Source: Methanocalculus sp. MSAO_Arc2 (GTDB taxonomy: Archaea; Halobacteriota; Methanomicrobia; Methanomicrobiales; Methanocorpusculaceae). From it: a stretch of 10,190 nucleotides of DNA. Position 1 is the stretch's first letter. Every line of letters starts with the position of its first letter. The notes under the pieces were generated by a model. The model worked only from the letters and a program-made list of their open reading frames with translations, ran no database searches and was not told the DNA's origin. Below, one piece after another: positions 6,425-10,190 of the stretch. The stretch is taken from positions 1 to 10,190 of the forward strand of contig QZAC01000087.1 of NCBI GenBank assembly GCA_003838065.1, read 5' to 3'. The translations under genes and the position numbers were made by a program.

Positions 6425-7251
6425 GATGGTCTGATCTCGTCTACCGGCTTAGGCATCCCGGGACATCAGATGAGGCAAAGGCATCGCTTGCCCTCTTTCT
6501 TGCAGCAGCAGCTGCACTTGGGCTGGCCTTTATGACAGACCGTGCAGACCTGACGACAGCAATTCTTATTCTCTGCGGGTTTGCCTGTTTCATCGCCGGC
6601 CTCTTTCTCCTGACGTTTCACCAGGCCGGGATGGTGGCGCCTGATGTTGCGTCACGGCTAGACCCGGATGTGCGGATCGGCCTTGGCCGGGTTGCCGCTG
6701 AACTTGGATTGGATGGTGATGCTGCGATCCTGCCGGGTCGTGAGCCGGTGCAGTTTGTCACCTCAGGGCTCTCTTACATTCCGGATCATTCAGCAGAATT
6801 ATCCGGCTTCGGTACAGGGGAGATGCAAACTTCACTTGTTGTCCGTGATGGCATCATCGGGCTTGCCCTGCCGCCCTTCTCTCTTTCGCTCTGGCGTCAT
6901 CTCCGGGAAAAATACGGGCTTGTGACTCCGGATGGTGTGGATGCTGCCCTCTCTGCCTGTCGCGAGGCGGTTGCGGGCTCTCTTGAACTTGCAGACCGGC
7001 TCGACACGGTGTCTGAAGGTGATGATGTGATCATTGAGATCGCCGGGTTCCGGCTCTACGACGGGTGCCGGATCGTCCATGACGAGTCGCCAAAGATCTG
7101 CACGATGTTTCCCTGCGCAGTCTGCGGACTGTTCGGGGTCATTCTGGCCGATGCGACCGCGTCCGGGTGGGTGTATGAGCGGGTCTCGCTCTTACCGGAG
7201 ACGCGATCGGTTTTCATCACCCTCCGGAGGCATACAGCAGGTCAGGGATAG
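6421..7251 (+). CDS. Two-helix membrane protein with cytoplasmic Cys-containing domain
   Basis: A 276-residue protein, last gene of the operon. Two membrane helices (about 20-38 and 43-66) are followed by a soluble domain of roughly 200 residues. That domain has a short helical part (DVRIGLGRVAAELGL), a beta part (137-155), a helix (168-194), and a C-terminal region with three clustered cysteines (C227, C232, C235; FPCAVCGLFGVILADATASG) followed by two strands. The order helix with Cys, Gly-rich helix, then paired strands loosely recalls V4R or heme-NO-binding-like sensor domains, but this is a resemblance only. The start is supported by GGTGATC at 6410-6416, 4 bases upstream, and by the ATGA overlap with the previous gene. 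Partner or regulatory subunit of the MoxR/DUF58 system is an inference from position. Confidence 0.83.
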   Translation: MRWSDLVYRLRHPGTSDEAKASLALFLAAAAALGLAFMTDRADLTTAILILCGFACFIAGLFLLTFHQAGMVAPDVASRLDPDVRIGLGRVAAELGLDGDAAILPGREPVQFVTSGLSYIPDHSAELSGFGTGEMQTSLVVRDGIIGLALPPFSLSLWRHLREKYGLVTPDGVDAALSACREAVAGSLELADRLDTVSEGDDVIIEIAGFRLYDGCRIVHDESPKICTMFPCAVCGLFGVILADATASGWVYERVSLLPETRSVFITLRRHTAGQG

Positions 7252-7267
7252 TGGCTGTTTTCGGCCA

Positions 7268-7287
7268 GAGGGATGAACAGATCCCTC
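7268..7287. terminator. Inverted repeat between convergent genes, possible two-way terminator
   Basis: GAGGGAT (7268-7274) and ATCCCTC (7281-7287) form a perfect 7-bp stem with a 6-base loop. It fills the end of the 34-bp gap between the operon and the DUF1616 gene and overlaps the latter's stop codon. No T-run follows on either strand, though TGTTTT lies just upstream at 7256-7261 on the plus strand. Archaeal termination usually depends on T-tracts, so the hairpin may instead stabilise the two 3' ends. Confidence 0.35.
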
Positions 7288-8269
7288 ACGCGGCCGCACG
7301 GGTGACTGTCACCCAGAGGTGGAGGTCCCGGTAGCTGCTGTTGACGAGCTCGCGGGGTGGAAGGTCCGGTGGCGGGAGATTTTCGTCAAAGAGGAGGAAC
7401 TGGACCCGGTTGATCCCGGTGTCCTCAATTATAAATGCAAAGTCCCGCTCTTCTGTTTCGGTATGGGGTATCGTGGTTGTGAACGATCCCAGGAGAACCG
7501 ATGCCAGTACCCGGGACGTGTTTGTTGCTGGATCGAACTCCTGGCTGAACCCATAGACCCTGACGGTATAGGTGACATCCCGGTATTCATGGTTTCCAAT
7601 CCCGATGATGACCGACTGGTTCGTGCCTGCACGGAAGTTCGTCGGATAATCTGCGGCTTTTCCTTTTTCGCCCAGGATATAGAACTCGGTGAATTTTTCA
7701 CCTTCTTTTGGGACCACGATCACAAAGATGGTTGTTGCAACTGCCAGGATGATGGCTCCAACCAGAAGAGCGCTTAAGACCCGGTCAAGGCGCGTGCTCT
7801 CCTGCGGGAAGAACTCATCGCGGATTCCGTCCATAACTTCCTGTACCGGGATTGTGAGACGTTTTTCTTCAGGAAGGATGATCCGCCGGTATGCGGCGAT
7901 TATCGCCATTGCGACGGCAAAGAGCACAAGCGCGGTGACGATCGGATCCAGCCGGATCCCCCAGGGGGTATAGTTTAAGCCAAGGCCGATTAAGGGGACG
8001 ACGGCGATCGAGAGTCCGAATGAGAGCGCGATCCGCTCTATCCAGTCCAGGTCGTCGTCTGCTGGAAAGAGCGCAGCGATCAAAAGGTAGCCCGGAATGA
8101 AGAGGATGAAAGGGAGGGCGAAGACCACCCGGAGGGGTGTGTCCTGGAGGAATGGGAGGTAGATGCAGGTGACGGTTGCAATTATCCAGAAGAGCGCTGC
8201 CTTCAGGTCTGTCGGGAGGCTCTTTGGGTTCAGAAGTGCAATGGCAATATCGGCAGGTCCGGTCTGCAT
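7286..8269 (-). CDS. DUF1616 family membrane protein
   Basis: A 327-residue protein. Four membrane helices in the first part (about 24-41, 46-68, 78-98, 108-127), a charged cytoplasmic loop (128-160), a fifth helix (162-186) and a beta-rich C-terminal domain outside the membrane. Family hallmarks are FILFIPGYLLIAALFP, DWIERIALSFGLS, and in the outer domain EFYILGEKGKAADYP (195-209) and GIGNHEYRDVTYTV (223-236). DUF1616 proteins are common in methanogens and are often near surface-polysaccharide or envelope genes; their biochemical role is unknown. The ATG at 8269 is the first start in the frame; no Shine-Dalgarno motif precedes it. It converges on the operon, so it is a separate unit, but its membrane topology suits a shared envelope theme. 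Confidence 0.93.
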   Translation of the reverse strand: MQTGPADIAIALLNPKSLPTDLKAALFWIIATVTCIYLPFLQDTPLRVVFALPFILFIPGYLLIAALFPADDDLDWIERIALSFGLSIAVVPLIGLGLNYTPWGIRLDPIVTALVLFAVAMAIIAAYRRIILPEEKRLTIPVQEVMDGIRDEFFPQESTRLDRVLSALLVGAIILAVATTIFVIVVPKEGEKFTEFYILGEKGKAADYPTNFRAGTNQSVIIGIGNHEYRDVTYTVRVYGFSQEFDPATNTSRVLASVLLGSFTTTIPHTETEERDFAFIIEDTGINRVQFLLFDENLPPPDLPPRELVNSSYRDLHLWVTVTRAAA

Positions 8270-8296
8270 TTGGGTACTGAGTTGGTCCGGTATGTG

Positions 8297-8303
8297 AAAT
8301 AAT
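8297..8303 (-). promoter_or_regulatory. Weak TATA-like box for the DUF1616 gene
   Basis: ATTATTT on the minus strand is centred 31 bases before the ATG at 8269, which would give a very short leader, in keeping with the absence of a ribosome site. It is the most AT-rich spot near that start, and nothing else supports it. Confidence 0.25.
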
Positions 8304-8474
8304 GTGTTGATAGTGCATACACGGTGGAGGTTCTGGCAGCAATCCCTTGGTGGACCAACAGGGCACCTGTATTTGTCAATAGATCTGCCACACCGGGTAC
8401 CATCCTCTAAAACCCCCTTGTATGGGTTGTCTTTCTTATTCAGCTCTATCCTGCAATCCGTGTTCGTGCGATAC

Positions 8475-8488
8475 CGAAAGCATTAGAT
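8475..8488 (+). promoter_or_regulatory. Candidate promoter element of the repeat-protein gene
   Basis: The stretch CGAAAGCATTAGAT is centred about 30 bases before the ATG at 8512. A similar stretch, AAAAAGATTAGG (9841-9852), precedes the paralogous gene at 9870. The shared purine-rich run plus ATTAG could be a BRE/TATA pair. The spacing to the start differs by 7 bases between the two genes, so the assignment is weak. The rest of the 242-bp spacer from 8270 shows no gene that can be supported. Confidence 0.25.
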
Positions 8489-8511
8489 GGAGTGAAACAA
8501 GAGTGAGTTAT

Positions 8512-9801
8512 ATGAAAACTGATAGTATGAACCATTCCAGGTTTTACGTTATTGCCCTCAGTTTCATCCTCTTGTGTTGTGTCATTGGGACTGCATCTGC
8601 AGTCTCTGTCACCATCGGTCCGGATCAGATCGAAGAAGGGGATACGATCACAATAGACATTTCAGATCTGGAGGACGGCAGAATACTCACCTTCAGGATG
8701 GAGTCTGTACTTGATCTCCGGGGAGGATCGAGGTTTTCCTACCAGACGAACAAGGTGTATGTACCGTTTCGGCTGGAGGATATGGAAGTTACCATGGTTG
8801 TCCAGCCGGTAACGGAGGCAGGCTATGAAGTACAGCTTGGGGATTTTATTTTTTCTGAAAGCAAAAAACCTCCTGCTTCCTCTGATACCGTCACGGTTCG
8901 TCAGAACATTGGTGATAGAGGGCCAGGCACAATCGACTATCTCAAAGCATTTGGAGCTGCTGTACCGGGATCTCATGATGTTGATCTCCTGTTGCAACTC
9001 ATGGGTACAAAGAAAGGAGTTGATTCTGGTTCGATCACTTTTGAACTTGAAGGAATTCAGGATGGGTATGTCCATATAACAATCGAAGTCGATGGTTCGG
9101 TCGTGGAGAGTACATTGATCACCATAGGCTCCCCTGAACCCATAGATACACGCCCTCAATTCGGCCAGGCCGGAGATATACCCTTCACTGATGGTGAGAA
9201 CAAAGGTGTTTTCCGTCCGGCAGGCGGGTACTGGATATTTGCAGATGAAGACTGGAACCCGGTGATTCCTTCGGGAGAACCCCGCCCTCAGTTTGGAATG
9301 TCAGGAGATATACCGGTCACTGATGGTGGGGACAAGGGTGTCTTCCGTCCATCAACTGGTGAGTGGATCTTCGCTGATTCGGACTGGAACCCGGTGATTC
9401 CTTCGGGAGAACCCCGGCCGCAGTTTGGAATGTCAGGCGATATACCGTTCATTGATGGTGGGGACAAGGGTGTCTTCCGTCCATCAACTGGTGAGTGGAT
9501 CTTCGCTGATTCGGACTGGAACCCGGTGATTCCTTCGGGAGAACCCCGCCCGCAGTTTGGAATGTCAGGCGATATACCGGTCATTGTTGGTGGGGACAAG
9601 GGTGTCTTCCGTCCGGCAGGCGGGTACTGGATATTTGCAGATGAAGACTGGAATCCGACACCATTTGCAGAGCGACCACAGTTTGGGCAGGTCGGGGACT
9701 TCCCGATCCTGTATGATGGCATGTCCGGCGTCTTCCGTCCCGCAACAGGCGAGTGGATCTTCGCGGATCCGGACTGGAACCCGGTGATCCCGCAACGATG
9801 A
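8512..9801 (+). CDS. Secreted protein with five FG-GAP-like repeats
   Basis: A 429-residue exported protein. A signal peptide (1-30, cleavage likely after TASA) is followed by an N-terminal beta domain (31-205) that begins VSVTIGPDQIEEGDTITIDI and is shared with the next gene. From residue 214 come five repeats, four starting RPQFG at 44- or 42-residue spacing plus a last copy, of the form QFGxxGDxP...GVFRPxxGxWIFADxDWNP. This resembles FG-GAP-like beta-propeller repeats (GDxP...GVFRPSTG), but the usual GDWNGDG calcium loop between GDIPV and GVFRP is missing, so the units are shortened. No C-terminal sorting signal or membrane helix follows, so it is probably released or held by other surface proteins. 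The frame is open up to 8422; the ATG at 8512 is chosen because the signal peptide follows directly and GTGAG precedes it as in the paralogue. Likely an adhesion or surface protein. Confidence 0.87.
   Translation: MKTDSMNHSRFYVIALSFILLCCVIGTASAVSVTIGPDQIEEGDTITIDISDLEDGRILTFRMESVLDLRGGSRFSYQTNKVYVPFRLEDMEVTMVVQPVTEAGYEVQLGDFIFSESKKPPASSDTVTVRQNIGDRGPGTIDYLKAFGAAVPGSHDVDLLLQLMGTKKGVDSGSITFELEGIQDGYVHITIEVDGSVVESTLITIGSPEPIDTRPQFGQAGDIPFTDGENKGVFRPAGGYWIFADEDWNPVIPSGEPRPQFGMSGDIPVTDGGDKGVFRPSTGEWIFADSDWNPVIPSGEPRPQFGMSGDIPFIDGGDKGVFRPSTGEWIFADSDWNPVIPSGEPRPQFGMSGDIPVIVGGDKGVFRPAGGYWIFADEDWNPTPFAERPQFGQVGDFPILYDGMSGVFRPATGEWIFADPDWNPVIPQR
9151..9798 (+). repeat. Five tandem 132-bp coding repeats
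   Basis: Units start at 9151, 9283, 9415, 9547 and 9673; the first three are 132 bp, the fourth is 126 bp (two codons shorter in its linker), and the fifth ends at the stop codon. Units 2 and 3 share a 96-bp identical block (9321-9416 and 9453-9548). Units 1 and 4 share a 47-bp identical block (9211-9257 and 9607-9653), while the first half of unit 4 matches units 2 and 3. The outermost unit 5 is the most divergent. This pattern indicates duplication plus exchange between units. Confidence 0.95.
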
Positions 9802-9859
9802 CCAGGTACAGACTATCTGAAGCCGGTATCCATCAACACCAAAAAGATTAGGTAAACAG

Positions 9860-9864
9860 GGTGA
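9860..9864 (+). promoter_or_regulatory. Shine-Dalgarno motif of the second secreted-protein gene
   Basis: GGTGA lies 5 bases before the ATG at 9870 and favours it over the in-frame ATG at 9876. The paralogue has GTGA at the same distance from its ATG at 8512. Confidence 0.45.
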
Positions 9865-9869
9865 GATAC

Positions 9870-10190
9870 ATGGGTATGAAACAAACAATATCTTTCTTTT
9901 TCCTGGGCCTTCTCATCCTCTGTTCTGCAGCCGGGGTTGCATCTGCGGTGACGGTGACGATCAGCCCGGATCATATCCATGAAGGGGATACGATCACCAT
10001 CTCGATAGGAAATCTCCCTGACGAGAGCGTGTTTGCCCTCAGGATGGAATCCGCAATCGAACTGCATGGTGAAACCGCCTTTACCTACCAGGCAAACCGG
10101 GTGGCGGTGCCATTTGGGTTGAAGCGGCCGCAGGTCACCATGCAGGCTTCACCCGTAACCCGTGCAGGGATTGAGGCATCTGATGGAGAT
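9870..10190 (+). CDS. Secreted protein, paralogue of the preceding gene (cut by the window edge)
   Basis: The first 107 residues of a gene that continues past the right edge with no stop. A signal peptide (1-26, cleavage likely after VASA) is followed by a domain that aligns without gaps for about 80 residues to residues 31-110 of the upstream protein: TVTISPDHIHEGDTITISI against SVTIGPDQIEEGDTITIDI, and then RMES, TYQANRVAVPF and PVTRAG. Start as decided by the ribosome site 5 bases upstream. The gene lies 68 bp after the previous stop, so the two may share a transcript. Whether it also carries FG-GAP-like repeats cannot be seen. Confidence 0.85.
   Translation, partial: MGMKQTISFFFLGLLILCSAAGVASAVTVTISPDHIHEGDTITISIGNLPDESVFALRMESAIELHGETAFTYQANRVAVPFGLKRPQVTMQASPVTRAGIEASDGD

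Noticed and set aside
8281..8359. 8-bp inverted repeat GTTGGTCC / GGACCAAC in the spacer before the repeat-protein gene
   Set aside because: The arms are 63 bases apart, and one such match is expected by chance fairly often in 240 bases; no other support for an operator.
8422..8511. Upstream in-frame ATG giving 30 extra residues on the repeat protein
   Set aside because: The extension is Cys- and Ser-rich with no known feature and precedes a clear signal peptide that starts at 8512.
9288..9722. 144-codon minus-strand frame across the five repeats, itself repetitive
   Set aside because: Its periodicity is copied from the plus-strand repeats; no start signal, and the plus frame has signal peptide, paralogue and family support.
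9151..9798. Tandem repeats considered as a CRISPR array or intergenic satellite
   Set aside because: Units are 132 bp, contiguous without unique spacers, and keep a coding frame throughout.

Overview
The window looks like chromosomal DNA of a methanogenic archaeon, most likely of the Methanomicrobiales. The basis is the moderately GC-rich sequence, archaeal Shine-Dalgarno motifs of the GGTGATC type just before overlapping start codons, AT-rich TATA-like boxes about 25 bases before starts, and protein families typical of that group (MoxR ATPase with DUF58, DUF4350, DUF1616, and secreted proteins with FG-GAP-like repeats). No rRNA, tRNA, CRISPR array, transposase or phage gene was seen.

Layout. 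Positions 1-228 hold no convincing complete gene, only a possible short tail of an upstream gene. A small secreted protein is encoded leftward (732 to 229). From a 69-bp divergent promoter region, a tight seven-gene rightward operon runs from 802 to 7251: a small three-helix membrane protein; a 613-residue membrane protein with two Ig-like extracellular domains and a cytoplasmic DUF4129-like tail; a DUF4350 protein; a MoxR AAA+ ATPase; a DUF58 protein; a polytopic membrane protein; and a two-helix membrane protein with a soluble C-terminal domain. Neighbouring genes overlap by 1-4 bases or lie 1-9 bases apart, so they are very probably translated in a coupled way. A convergent DUF1616 membrane-protein gene (8269 to 7286) faces the operon across a 34-bp gap holding a 7-bp-stem inverted repeat. 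A 242-bp spacer then leads to two tandem paralogous secreted proteins: the first (8512-9801) carries five 44-residue FG-GAP-like repeats, and the second (from 9870) runs off the right edge.

How they may work together. MoxR ATPases commonly pair with DUF58 or other von Willebrand-like proteins and are thought to act as chaperones that assemble or mature protein complexes. Nearly all partners here are predicted membrane proteins, and the 613-residue protein links extracellular Ig-like domains to a cytoplasmic DUF4129-like domain. The simplest reading is a cell-envelope assembly or maintenance machine. The substrate is unknown, and the transglutaminase-like gene often found in bacterial versions is not in the window. 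The repeat proteins at the right are probably exported surface or extracellular proteins; nothing in the sequence links them functionally to the operon.
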